From: Cyclaneusma minus
Taxonomy: Eukaryota; Ascomycota; Leotiomycetes; Marthamycetales; Marthamycetaceae
Assembly: GCA_037179335.1 (NCBI GenBank)
Contig: JAKZHN010000043.1
Coordinates: forward strand, 1-64,000
Direction: 5' to 3'
DNA length: 64,000 bases
A model generated the notes under the pieces. That model did not search any database. It had not been told where the DNA came from and saw only the letters and a program-made list of their open reading frames with translations. Positions 44,321 through 54,425 of this stretch are shown piece by piece (position 1 is the first letter of the stretch; each line of letters begins with the position of its first letter). The translations under genes were made by a program, and so were the position numbers.

Positions 44321-44729
44321 GTCTCCTCATTGTCGGGCTTGGCGGGCTCGGCCGCGGGAACAGCGGGAGCAGCAAGGCTTGCGGTGTTATCTTGGAGCAA
44401 CACACAAGACACACATACGGAGGGACGGCGGGCGCGCAGCTGGGTGACGAAGTCGATAAGGCACGTTCCTCCGCCCGTCTTTGCCTCATCATCATCTGGC
44501 CTTCGCAACGGAGTGGAGGAGGCGAGGAGAGCGTTGCGGAATGTTTGCTAGCGGCTGTTTGGTGAGCTGGAAATGTTTGCCAGCGGTAGTGTGATTTGGA
44601 AGAAAGCATGGATCGATGTTCGGCAGCGAGGCAGTGAGCCAATGTTTCTCATCTCTCCGCTCGAAGCAATGCTGATGACCCTCGATCCTCATAGCCACCC
44701 TGAAAGTTCTACCCTTCTCTCCACCCCAA
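44321..44729. other. Intergenic, 3' flank of RecQ gene
   Basis: Contains the upstream part of the acidic relic in another frame (about 44508-44321 on the minus strand, with LIDFVTQL encoded near 44450) but no complete gene. The RecQ stop codon lies at the right end. Confidence 0.4.
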
Positions 44730-46332
44730 TCAGTCATACTCATCATACCCCCCATTATCGAACGCCCCCATCTCCCTCTGCGTACTAACAATCTCTTCAT
44801 TCGTCAAGCCCTCCCTCTTCGCCCTCCTCAAGCCCTCCCTCCCCACCTTACAAAAATCACACGCCCACACACACCCCGGCCGCTCCCTCTCACCAAAATA
44901 CTCCACCACCCCCCTGTGCCTACACTTCTCCGTCGTTTCACAATAATCCACCAGCGCCAGCAAACTCTTCTTCCTGGCTTCGAAGTTCTTCATCTTGTCT
45001 TTTTCCCGGTGCAGCATGCCGATTGCGCGGTCGCGGTCTTCGCGCGAGTAGTACATGAGGCAGACGGATGCTTTGCCGTCGCGCCCGGCCCGTCCGGCTT
45101 CTTGGTAGTAGCCTTCGAAGGACTTTGGGAGTTGCCAGTGGACGACGAAACGCACGTTTTCTTTGTCGATGCCCATGCCGAAGGCTGTCGTGGCAACTAT
45201 GATGTCGTAGCCGGGCTCGTTGTTTACCCAGCGTGTGAGAGTCTCGCCTTTTTCGCCCACGGATAGGCCTGCATGGTATGGTCTGGCCCCTATCTTATGA
45301 CTCCGTAGTCTTGCAGCCAGTTGTTCGCATGTGCTGCGATACAACACGTAGATAATCCCCGACACGCCATCAATCCTCTCACCCCCCTTTTCAATCTCCG
45401 CCTTCCTAGCCGGATCTTGGCTGCGACGTCGGTAAATAGCTTGTAACCACGGCAGAAAATTGTCAAACTGATCCATCTCATCGCTCTTAAACCGAACCTC
45501 ATAATGCAAATTCGTCCTCGCAGTCGTCATCGTAAAGACCTTGAGACGTCTCTCATCCAGCCCCAGTGTCTTAATAACATCTTTGCGTACATTAGGCGTC
45601 GCAGTAGCAGTCAAGCACATGATCGGCACATCTGGGAAGCTTTCTCGGAACCAAGACAACGATTTGAAAGACGGACGGAAGTCGTGGCCCCATTCGGAAA
45701 TGCAGTGGGCTTCGTCAACGGCGATGCGGGCGAGTTCGCGTTGTTGGTGCACGAGCGTTAGGTGGCGGCGGAAGAAGTCTAGGGCGCAGTATTCGGGAGT
45801 TACGTAGAGCAGACGGGTGAGGGGGTGTCCAGTCCCGAGGTCATTGAGGATGCGGGATTTTTCGGAGGGTGGGACGTTGCTGTTGATGGATGCGGCGGCT
45901 ATGTCGGAGGCGTGAAGGGCTTCGACTTGGTTTGTCTGGGGGGTGGTTAGTGAGGGGCTGGAGAGACTGGAAGGGGGAGTTGGAGTACCATGAGTGAGAG
46001 TAGGGGTGAGATGACGATTGTGACTAGTAAATGTCAGACAAAGGGGTTCTAATCGAGATAGATGGCGAAGACTGACTGCCATGGTCTATCAGAGCCGGCA
46101 ACTGGTAGCATAGACTCTTCCCAAACGACGTAGCCGCTTGAAGGAAGACGTCTTCTCCGTTCAGAGCAGCGACAATCACTTCTCGTTGGAGAGGCCTGTA
46201 AAATCGTTCAGGTACAGCCGCATTCTTCGCAGAAGCCTTGAATACTCACCGAAAAGAGTTCTTTTTGAACACACGACGAAGTGTAAAGTCAATATCCACG
46301 TTGGAGTTCGTTTTCTTCTTGGCAAGAGGCAT
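44730..46332 (-). CDS. RecQ-family ATP-dependent DNA helicase, short form
   Basis: Four exons (46332-46250, 46195-46077, 46023-45989, 45935-44730) give 480 aa; the introns of 54, 53 and 53 nt have GTGAGT..CAG, GTCAGT..TAG and GTACTC..CAG borders. Helicase motifs are complete: FRPLQ (motif 0, 27-31), TSFGKS (Walker A, 50-55), VDEAHCISEWGHDFRP (motif II and aromatic-rich loop), LTATAT (III), ATTAFGMGIDK (V) and QEAGRAGRDG (VI, 357-366). A RecQ zinc-binding part follows with Cys 411, 417, 434, 438 and 441. It ends soon after that, with no HRDC domain and no long N-terminal extension, unlike Sgs1/BLM or Neurospora QDE-3. Size is closer to RECQL-type or bacterial-like forms. Role inferred: 3'-5' DNA unwinding in recombination and repair. 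Exon 3 is only 35 nt. Confidence 0.93.
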
Positions 46333-47341
46333 GACGACCGTTCTGCTCGACGCTGTCTTGAGTTTTCCGTGCTCACGTTGCCAAAGCACTAACCAGGACC
46401 TCCGATGGTGAAGGCTCCAAGTTTCGCATCATCGTCACATGAGGAAGTACCGGAGGGCAAAGCTTTTCGAGGTCGTGGAGGCTGGAGAGGCGTGGAGAGG
46501 CGTGACTTTTGTGACGTGCACGTTGCCGCAGCTGGTTGCCTGGTAAGTAGTTCCGAACCACGGACTCACATGCGAGAAGGCTGGCTCTCAGAATCTTCAT
46601 CCGATTGCGGCGTCTTCTACACAATGGAAGTTGATTGTTTGTTTGGGTTCTGTGCACTTGGGTGGTGGTGGGCGCTGCGTTTCGCAAAGCGTGAACTCGG
46701 CACTTGAGTCAGTGATGAGAAGAAGTCTGGAGGGAAGAGATGGTGTCTCAAGGAGGCGTCTTGTTGCTACTGGTTACCACTCTCAATCCTGTGGTTCCTT
46801 CTGCAGTGAGCGTCGCCTGTATTCGGAAGACCTCCTCCGGGCGGTCTAAGCTGAGTATTGCCTCCTATCGAAGAAGGAGCTCTTATGCTATGTCGTGAGG
46901 GGATTCTTTCCGAAGTTGCCGGTGAGCTGGGCCGGACTCGCTTTTGCTTGGGCCAAGAGTAGCAGGTTACACCAAATCCCCCAGCTAGACCTTCCTCAAT
47001 TGCTTGGACTACTCCTAATCTTTCGGATTATTCCCAATTCTCATGAATGATTTGAAATACTTACATGATAGACAATTACATAGTTGTGTCTGCTCCTTTT
47101 CTTTTCTGTCAATTCATAAATGCTATCGTCCAGACCATGGACAGCACCGGCGAGTCTCGCAAATAGTAGGGTAATAGATTCACAACGTCAAGGACAAGGA
47201 CTTCCACCATGCCATAATAATACGTATACATGTTGTCATTTCAAGAAACATTGCAATTTATACACTATCCAAACAACTGGCATTCATTGTGCTGCCAATA
47301 TCTCCGTCGTGGGTATCACATTCCAACCAATAAGTCCTTCC
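46333..47341. other. Intergenic, promoter side of RecQ and 3' side of PPR gene
   Basis: The RecQ promoter must lie at the left end. The stretch 46960-47110 is AT-rich and contains TTTCGGATTATTCCCAATTC (47021-47040), a relative of the GAATATTCCCAA repeat word. No gene is supported. Confidence 0.4.
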
Positions 47342-49189
47342 TCACCACGGTCCCATACCAGCAGCCCTTCCCCTTTCCCTCCCCCTCAACCACCCCCCAT
47401 CCCTCTCCTCCAAAATCGCCCCCAGCACACTCAGAACATGACCCCTATCCGCCTCACTCTCCCTCCACCACCCCCTCACATCCTCCCACACATCCGTCGC
47501 CCTCTCCTTCCCGCCACACCTCCCAAATGCCCTCATCGCCCAAATCACATTCCACTTCCCCACATACAGTCTCCTCTCATCATTATCTTCCGCCTCTGCC
47601 GCGTTCAGAAAAGCCCGCCACACACTCTGCAGCCGTTCCAGTTCCCAAAGACTGTATCGTTCGCCGCCATGCAATGCAAAGCCTTTGAAAAGTGCGAGGA
47701 AAATGTTGCCATGGAGGGGCACGTCGAACCAGCGCATTTCCTCCACGAGCTTGACGACTTTGGGAAGCTCGCCGGCCCGTACCGCATAGTGGCCTATCAG
47801 CAAACGGTACGTTTTAGTATCCGGCGCTATCAGAGCCTGATCATGATACTTCTCCTTGAGTGCAGGCGACTTTCTGGCTAGTTCGGCGAGACGAACCAGG
47901 GCTTTTTTCATATAGCGCACCTCGGTATAGTCGGTTGGCGGCAAAGGCGACGATTCCCCTCGAGAGGTGTGAATTTCCTTCATGCGTTCGTAGATTTGCT
48001 CGGCGGCTTGGGGCTCGCCGGCAGATATCAGGGCGGAGATCATGCAGTTGAGAACGACATTATCGACGATTTCGCCGGCTAGGACAAGCTCTTTGTAGGC
48101 TTTACGCGCGCCCTCTCCGTCCCGCTGTAGACCGCAATAGTGGATCTGACTGACGTGGTGGAATCTGTTGAATGGGAGACCGCGGTTCAACATTTCTTGG
48201 TGGATTAGTTCGGCGAGACCGAATTTTCCGGCTTTGGCTGCTATGTCAAATAGTATGTTGAATGTGGCATTGTTTCCTCGGACGAGGCCGATATTCTCCA
48301 TCTCTTTCCATAATCGTAGGCCGGCTTCTACTTCGACGTCTGTGGTCCGCGATACGTAGCGGCCTGCGAAGGATATGGCACTGTTCCATTCGGTCGTCGT
48401 CAGGGGAATATTGTTTGCTTTTAGGTCGTCGACGACGGATAGGTATCGAAGCATTGCATGCTCGTCTTTAGTCTCGACTGCTGCCAGAATATGGAGAAGG
48501 TTATGCCGCGTCCATGATTGTAGATATGGCACGCGTGGAGCTGGAAGCTTTCGGTATAGTTGGAAAGCCGTTTCGGCGTCTGTACTTGGGTTCTCGAGGG
48601 CTTTCACCAGATTTTCAAGCGCGACTTTCTGTTCTTCTCCCTGGGTAGGCCAGACATATTGCCGATGAGGCCATCTCATGTCTTTTGGCTCATCGGAGAT
48701 TCTGATGCCCCCGTTCTCTTCCGACTGCCGCGGATTCGGATGTTCAAGGAGTGGCAATTGATCCGTAAAGCTGGATGTATCGTACTGATCTACCAAGTCC
48801 AACAGCTCTTGTTTCGTAGGATTGGGATCTTCGCGCAGGTATCTGTCTACCGCCGCCACGCCTTGCGAATAGCGTCTGAATCTCCCGATTCTAGTAAGTC
48901 TGGGTCTAGCTGAGAGACGTCTTGGTCGCTGGGCGCTCGTGAATACTGTGGATGGCAGATTCGGTAAATGATGCCGGGCGTGTCCTGCCGTAACCAAGCA
49001 ATTGACAAAGCTTGTGGCGAAAGCGTCATAGCTATCCCTCGTAGTCTGTGAAAATGGCCTTCGAGTAGCATTTTGTCCATTGCGGCGGTAGGACGGAGAA
49101 CAGAGCTGTGGGACCAGGAAGGCGAGCAATGGTCGAGTAGAGACAAGGACGCCGCTCGTCGACTTGTCTAAGGTACAGAAAAGGGACAT
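47342..49189 (-). CDS. Mitochondrial pentatricopeptide repeat (PPR) protein
   Basis: A single exon codes for 615 aa. The N-terminal 110 residues are Arg/Ser/Thr-rich with almost no acidic residues (YRRNGQNATRRPFSQTTRDS, RPRRLSARPRLTRIGRFRR) and fit a mitochondrial presequence. After a linker, helical repeats run to the C-terminus, for example NATFNILFDIAAKAGKFGLA, VVLNCMISALISAGEPQAAE, DTKTYRLLIGHYAVRAGELP and YVGKWNVIWAMRAFGRCGGK. These match the 35-residue PPR spacing. Known: such proteins bind mitochondrial RNA. The RNA target is unknown. It shares a 262-bp divergent promoter with the mitoribosomal gene mS23 at 49452, which suggests joint control of mitochondrial gene expression. An alternative downstream start is possible since the N-terminal 20 residues are weakly conserved in style. 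Confidence 0.88.
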   Translation of the reverse strand: MSLFCTLDKSTSGVLVSTRPLLAFLVPQLCSPSYRRNGQNATRRPFSQTTRDSYDAFATSFVNCLVTAGHARHHLPNLPSTVFTSAQRPRRLSARPRLTRIGRFRRYSQGVAAVDRYLREDPNPTKQELLDLVDQYDTSSFTDQLPLLEHPNPRQSEENGGIRISDEPKDMRWPHRQYVWPTQGEEQKVALENLVKALENPSTDAETAFQLYRKLPAPRVPYLQSWTRHNLLHILAAVETKDEHAMLRYLSVVDDLKANNIPLTTTEWNSAISFAGRYVSRTTDVEVEAGLRLWKEMENIGLVRGNNATFNILFDIAAKAGKFGLAELIHQEMLNRGLPFNRFHHVSQIHYCGLQRDGEGARKAYKELVLAGEIVDNVVLNCMISALISAGEPQAAEQIYERMKEIHTSRGESSPLPPTDYTEVRYMKKALVRLAELARKSPALKEKYHDQALIAPDTKTYRLLIGHYAVRAGELPKVVKLVEEMRWFDVPLHGNIFLALFKGFALHGGERYSLWELERLQSVWRAFLNAAEAEDNDERRLYVGKWNVIWAMRAFGRCGGKERATDVWEDVRGWWRESEADRGHVLSVLGAILEERDGGWLRGRERGRAAGMGPW

Positions 49190-49451
49190 GAAGCTGCAAA
49201 CATGATGGCGCAGTTGTCACCGCAACAAGCGTTCCATTGAGCGACGCCGTTCGAGGTCCAGAAGATAGGCAATCGCTCGAGTTCGTGCAATTGAGGTGCG
49301 TGGGAGGAAATAAAGATATTCCTAGCGCGCTGCGTCGGCCGCGTCCAAGCTCCGTCGACGGGACTTGCCGCATGGAAATTCGACAATCGCGACACCTTCA
49401 AGACATCTAAACCCATCTCAAGAGCATTCGGCCCCGGCCAATCCGCCAGCC

Positions 49452-50277
49452 ATGGGTAGATACAACCTCAAGCCCTCACGGGTCTACCAAACCGCCACCG
49501 CCCTCCTCGAATCGCACACCATCGCCCACCCACCGCCATGGTACACGACCATTGGCGCCGTCCCTCCCTCCGAAATCCTCACGCGCCCGCAGCCTACACA
49601 GCACAACATGAACAAATACCGTTCCAAGCGAGCTACACGCACCAAGAAAGCCAGCAAGCTGTTCCGGCCGCAGGAAATTGTGTTTGAGGAGGACAAGTTT
49701 AGGAAAACCTTTTATGAGCACCATCCGTGGGAGTTGGCGAGGCCGAGAGTTATTGTCGAGCAGGATGGGAAAGATGGCCAGAGGGTGGACTGGAGTAAGA
49801 TGCAGCAGGCTAATCGGCCGCTGAACGGTGAAAGGTATGGTCTCCTGCCACAAGTTTCTCTGCGCGGAATTATAGCTACTTCATAACCTGGGCAAGTTCT
49901 AGTTCTGACATGTATATCTAAACAGTGTCGTACAACGCCAACTCTGGCTCCTCCACAACATCCCCGACATGACCTCCGAAAAAGCCTACGACATAGCGCG
50001 CAAAGAATTCTACGCCCTGCGCCACGAAGAAGACATCGAGCGACGAATAGCCAAAGAAGAAGCCCTCTCCACCGGTGCTTATTTCGGTCTCACTCGCCTG
50101 GAGATCGGAATGGAGTTGGAGGATAAGGTGTACGAACAGTGGAAAGCGAGCGCAATGAAGGACATCGAGGCTATTGCGCTGAAGAGAGCGGCGGCGTATA
50201 CGGGTGTGGGCGTGACGACGGAGGAGGTCGAGGCGACCGTGGATAGTCCGGATGCGGAAGAGCCGGTGGAAGAGTAG
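49452..50277 (+). CDS. RSM25: Mitochondrial ribosomal small-subunit protein mS23 (Rsm25-like)
   Basis: Two exons (49452-49834 and 49926-50277) give 244 aa; the 91-nt intron has GTATGG and CAG borders and splits a Ser codon (GE-S-VVQRQLWL). The start MGRYNLKPSRVYQTATALLE is typical for fungal Rsm25/mS23, followed by PPPWYTTIGAVPPSEILTRP and FRPQEIVFEEDKFRKTFY. The second exon has LWLLHNIPDMTSEKAYDIAR and the helix-rich stretch EFYALRHEEDIERRIAKEEA, and ends in an acidic tail (EEVEATVDSPDAEEPVEE). Known role: structural protein of the mitochondrial 37S subunit. It is transcribed divergently from the PPR gene. An in-frame upstream ATG at 49365 exists, but the family start is the MGRYN methionine. 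Confidence 0.92.
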
Positions 50278-50752
50278 GGGGTTTGAAGATGATGTGTATT
50301 GATGAGGAAGAGTGGCGTAATGGGCAGGTGAGGATACCGCGCCTGGGATTGTAAAATATTGATTGTAAATATGATACAACAAAGAGGTTCTCGACCACGA
50401 GCACTTGCTTGGCGAATCTCCCTTTATAGATCAAATAGCACAAGTAGACGACATTGACCAAAAATACATCATGGCACAATGGTACAAAACGTAGGCCTAC
50501 GTAACCCGCCAGTCTGAGTTAGCCGTATTGGAATCAAAAGATTCCACAGCGCGTCGGTTCGACTCCGATGATGGTTAATCAAATTGGGCAAAAATTCCGA
50601 TGAGTAAGACTGAGGTAACCAACAAGCCTGCGCCTAGTGCGAAAAAGTTGTGGAAGCTAGCTAGACAAGATTTTTTGCATTTTTTTTTTCTGGCCGTGGA
50701 TACAACAGAACTTGTATAGTGTATACATGTACAAAGGTCACGACGAATTGCC
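50278..50752. other. Intergenic with a tRNA-like segment
   Basis: This separates the mS23 3' end from the LETM1 fragment. It holds the tRNA-like box A/box B pair listed separately and a T-rich run on the minus side near 50680-50690. No protein gene is supported. Confidence 0.4.
50466..50575 (+). other. tRNA-like element (possible decayed tRNA or Pol III unit)
   Basis: A perfect box B, GGTTCGACTCC (50556-50566), sits in a plausible T arm (GTCGG..CCGAT). It is followed by GATGGTT, whose complement is partly present at ACATCA (50466-50471). TGGCACAATGGT (50472-50483) resembles box A with few mismatches. The part between does not fold into a clean anticodon arm, although GGAATC-AAAA-GATTCC makes a hairpin like a variable arm. 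A real tRNA is therefore not supported. A degraded type II (Leu/Ser-like) tRNA or a tRNA-derived SINE is possible. Confidence 0.3.
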
Positions 50753-50968
50753 TCATGTGGATGCTTCCGAATCTTTCGACTTTTGCTCCTCGTATGTGCT
50801 AGGAAGCATGTTGGGGAACATCTTGAGAGCCACTGGTAATAACAACTCTGCGAAAGGAATAATGACAAACACGGAGAAAGGAACTAGACGTCCCAGATCA
50901 TGAACGGTTCTCTGTATTTGCCTGTGTTCTCCTCGGCTGAGCTCGTAACCCGCTGCCATCTTGAAGGC
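50753..50968 (-). pseudogene. LETM1/Mdm38-like gene fragment
   Basis: A minus-strand frame reads AFKMAAGYELSRGEHRQIQR, TVHDLGRLVPFSVFVIIPFA, ELLLPVALKMFPNMLPSTYE and stops 11 codons later. This is the start of the LETM1 domain with its membrane segment, a highly conserved block of the mitochondrial K+/H+ exchange and ribosome-anchoring proteins Mdm38/Ylh47/LETM1. A full gene would need about 450 more residues on the C-terminal side and a presequence on the N-terminal side; neither is present here. The frame itself is intact, so the copy is recent or still selected. The upstream in-frame residues (MDHDLRIASGNCFSEVFVRC) are not LETM1-like beyond a few positions. Read as a partial duplication. 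Confidence 0.75.
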
Positions 50969-51237
50969 CAGATGAATTTTTGCAGTGGTCCGAATGCAAC
51001 GCACAAATACCTCTGAAAAGCAATTGCCAGAAGCAATGCGCAAATCGTGATCCATCCTTGTACATAACAGACGACTTCGTTGAAGAACTGGCCACTAAGG
51101 ACAAGTTCCAGGACGTAGATCCCGATGAACAGCTTATGAATGCCAATTGGATAGAGGCGGCCGCCCGTGTCATGGAGGCGTGGTCACATCTTCCACCCCA
51201 GTTGGCCTGTCCCATTTTCCCTGGATTCTCCAACCGC

Positions 51238-52448
51238 TCATTTCACAATCAAAGCCGCACTAGGTACCAACCCCGCCTCCTTCAACGTCTTCCCAAAGTC
51301 GACCGCGCCCTCAAACACCTTCCTCGGAAAGTTCATTGTGAAGCTACTCACATTGTTCCCCTCCGCCTTCAGCGCCTCTGCCACCTCAAAGAGCGTCGTC
51401 TCAGCCGGGAAAGTCTTCATCACATTGCCATTCGCCGTCTGCAATCTCAGTCTAGCTTCCGTGTGGGCATTAGCTGGTTTGGGAGCCGAAGGTGCTTGGG
51501 CTTGGGCTTTGGCGGCGGCGGTGATGCTTGGATCGGGCGGGGGAGCGCGGCCTTCGCGCTCGGCTTTGAGTTGTTCAGCTTTTAGGCGGCGGGCCTCCTT
51601 GTCGGCGGCGATTTTCTCTTGGATGCGCTTTTTGGCTGCGATGTCGTCGAGCTTCTCTTGGCGCTTCTTTTGGGCTTCCTTGATGCGCTCTTTGTTGGCG
51701 AGGTCTTCCTTGATGTCTTGGATCTCTTTGGTTGACTTTTGGCGGATTTTCTAGAGAGAGGGGGGTGTCAGTTTGGATACCATTGGGAGGATTTGAGGAT
51801 GTTCCACCCAGCTAGCTTCGTATGGGAATGAAGGGGTGAAAGGATGAGGTGACATACCTCGTTCGCCTTCTGCTCCTCTTTCTCGAGGATGGCCTTCTGG
51901 GCTTTCCTCTCGGCAGCCTTTCTCCTAAGCTCTTCCAGCTTCTCCTTCTTCTCCTCTTCGGTCAATGGGGCGATCGCCTCAGTCGACTCGGAGAACTGCT
52001 CGTGACCACTATTTCCAAATCTTAGCTTCAGTCGTATTGATTCCACGATAGCAAGACTTACGTCCTCTCGCCGTGTGCCTGGGCCTGGTTCACGCTCCGG
52101 AACTTCTTGCCACACTCGTCACATTTCAGCGACTGTGCCACTTCGCCTGCAGCCAATGGAGCTGGCTCGATGTTCGGATTGGTCTCGTCATCGTTGGCGG
52201 CAGATGCAGCTTCAGCCTCGAGGTCGTCGAGGGACTTGCTTTCGTTGGCGGCGAGCCAGTCAATCGCAGGTTGTACTGGATAGAACGATTAGAAATGATG
52301 TTCAGCAAATGAATATATAGATCTGGCGGAGATAGAAAGAGGTGGAGAATATATAGCTTCACATACAGCCGCCGGTCTTCTTGAGGGCCAGCTGGGCGCG
52401 TTCTCTGTCGAAGCCGAACTCGACGAGCTGGTCGAGATCTGAAGGCAT
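51238..52448 (-). CDS. UBA/C2H2/UBX-domain protein (SAKS1/UBXN1-like), Cdc48 cofactor
   Basis: Four exons (52448-52367, 52275-52062, 52008-51858, 51750-51238) give 319 aa, with introns of 91, 53 and 107 nt. The N-terminus MPSDLDQLVEFGFDRERAQL through LQPAIDWLAAN is a UBA domain. A single C2H2 finger (Cys 79, Cys 82, His 95, His 101; CDECGKKFRSVNQAQAH) follows. A long charged Lys/Glu coiled coil runs through the middle (EEEKKEKLEELRRKAAERKA and after). The last 75 residues form the UBX domain with the FPR loop (290-292) that contacts Cdc48/p97. Known: UBXN1-type proteins bind ubiquitin chains and Cdc48 in protein quality control. Splice junctions keep phase throughout, and each join restores family sequence. 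Confidence 0.93.
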
Positions 52449-53100
52449 GATTGTTGAGGTGATCTGATCTGATCTACTAGGTAAAGTAGTCTGTGAAGTG
52501 CAGACTGAGGGGTAGGTTTCAGAGGAAGAGGAGGAATGACGCAGATCTGAATCTCCGGGTATATCTGAGGATGAAATATCTCAAAGGCTCAATATTCGTT
52601 GGGTGGTGTTCGAGCTGGTGTTCGCGAGAGCTGTCGTTAGCCCACCTGCCGCCAAATACATGAGTGCAGATCGGCAGGCAGCGTCATCGGCGGCCGCGTG
52701 CCCGAAAAGGCTGAGCAGATTGGGAGGCCCGAGCTCTGGGGCGCGGCCAAGAAGTTCCGGCGAGAGCCATCACTACGTTGGTAGCTGGACCAGGCCACGA
52801 CAAGACATCTTCTGCTGTGAATAGAAATCCGCAAAAGCCTTACTGCTGCCTTCTGCTCCGCATCACTTCCCGCTCCTACTTTTATTTGTCGCTTCTCTTT
52901 GTTCGCTGCTGACGCCTGCCATCTCCTTTCGCTGCCATCATCTGCCGCCACCTAACAAGGTTTCCTACAGCTGCGACTGCATTGCGGATTAGCCTCGACT
53001 CCATCCCGTAGCTGCTGGTACCCCCGAACGTCCACTTCGTCATCTCCGCTTCCTCCTCCTGGCATACCTTTCCCTCCAGTCACTCTACAACACCATCGCC
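52449..53100. other. Divergent intergenic region (UBX gene and VAP gene)
   Basis: The two genes are divergent, so this 652-bp segment must hold both promoters. The right half (52830-53100) is C/T-rich on the plus strand, typical of a fungal 5' leader just before the ATG at 53101. No gene is supported inside. Confidence 0.5.
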
Positions 53101-54425
53101 ATGTCCGTCGAGATCGATCCCGTGGAGTTGGGCTTCCACCGTACGTGTCGCCCACATCCACTGCCGGCGGCCAGAATGCTTATTGCTTACCAGGCCCCTT
53201 CACCACCGAGGTTGCGCAAACGCTGAAGATCCGCAACCCCGGCCAGACTTCTGTAGCCTTCAAGGTGCGTGGTTCCCTGTCACAGGATCCATACATGGAA
53301 TGAGACGATTCTAACTGTGCTCGTCAATTGCAGGTCAAGACCACCGCTCCCAAACAGTATGTCTTGTGCTCACCCCCATCTCCCACCGGATCCTTCAAAC
53401 TGACCGGTTGCGCCAGATACTGTGTCAGACCCAACTCTGGACGGATAGAACCTGGCCAACAGGTCGAAGTGTCCGGTACGCTTCCTGCTCCTTGACATCC
53501 TGCTCCTATGTCAACTTCGCCTATGCCGTCATGCGACAGTCCTTACTAATACACCCCAGTTCTCCTCCAGGCAATGAAAGTTGAGCCTCCTCTGGACGCC
53601 AAGTGCCGAGATAAGTTTCTTGTCCAGTCTGTTTTGGTCCCTGCAGACAAGGAATTCGACAACGTCAACGCTGTCGTAAGTTTCCAGTCCCTCCAAGACG
53701 TGTCGGCACCTCTTGTCGGCTGACCTTTCTAACACCAGTGGCAGTCTGTCGACACCGCCGACAAGAGCTCTGTTCAAGAGAAGAAGATCCGAGTCACTTT
53801 CCTGCCTCCAGTCGGTTCCGAGGGTCATTTGACGCCTCAGCGAAACGGTGTGAGCTCAACTCCCGAGGTATGTCAGCTTTCTCCCGAGACATAATCTTGC
53901 GCCAGCGCAGTCGCAGCATTTCTGACCTTGGTTTCCTTCCAGAACGAGGGCACTCCTTCCACCGCTCCTCCAGCCTACCGCTCTCCCTCCCCCGACGAAA
54001 CCACCTACACTCCTGCCACCCGCTCCAACACCGGTACCGTCCTCCCCGGCGGTCGCGGAAACGCCAACTCCATCGACGACACCCCATCCGGCAACAAGCA
54101 CCTCGGCGAAGCCAAGGCCTCTGCTCATAACCCCGCCGTCAGCCCCTCCAACAGTATGCGCGAATCCGTCAAGTCCGCGACCTCGCGCGTAGCCGAGGCC
54201 ACGCCCACCACCATGGAGGAACTGAAGGAGCAGCTGAGACAAGCCCAAGCTGCACTTGCTGCCGCAACTCAGGAAGGTGGATTGCGACTGAGGAAGGCTG
54301 GAGAACAGGCTCAGGAGAAGGTTGTGCAGATGCAGCAACAAGGCGCAGTCTCGCAGGGCGTTCCGGTCCAATGGACTGCGGCTCTCTGCTTGCTGTCCTT
54401 CTTGCTCGCCTACTTGCTCTTTTAG
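53101..54425 (+). CDS. SCS2: VAMP-associated protein (VAP/Scs2), ER membrane contact-site tether
   Basis: Seven exons (53101-53140, 53194-53264, 53334-53356, 53417-53475, 53560-53675, 53739-53867, 53943-54425) give 306 aa. The six introns of 53-84 nt keep phase. The N-terminal MSP domain (about 1-125) has LGFHRPFTTEVAQTLKIRNP and the VAP signature FKVKTTAPKQYCVRPNSG (36-53), the basic groove that binds FFAT motifs. After KIRVTFLPP comes a disordered Ser/Thr/Pro linker. A coiled coil (about 232-270, EELKEQLRQAQAALAAA) follows, then one C-terminal membrane segment (288-306, VQWTAALCLLSFLLAYLLF) that ends the protein, a classical tail anchor. Known role: tethers ER to plasma membrane and recruits lipid-transfer proteins. 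Exon 3 is only 23 nt. Confidence 0.95.

Noticed and set aside
51055..51238. Plus-strand protein-like stretch ITDDFVEELATKDKF beside the LETM1 fragment as a gene of its own
   Set aside because: Only about 50 residues look protein-like, no family is recognised, and the frame then runs antisense through the UBX gene. Mentioned only as a possible captured fragment.
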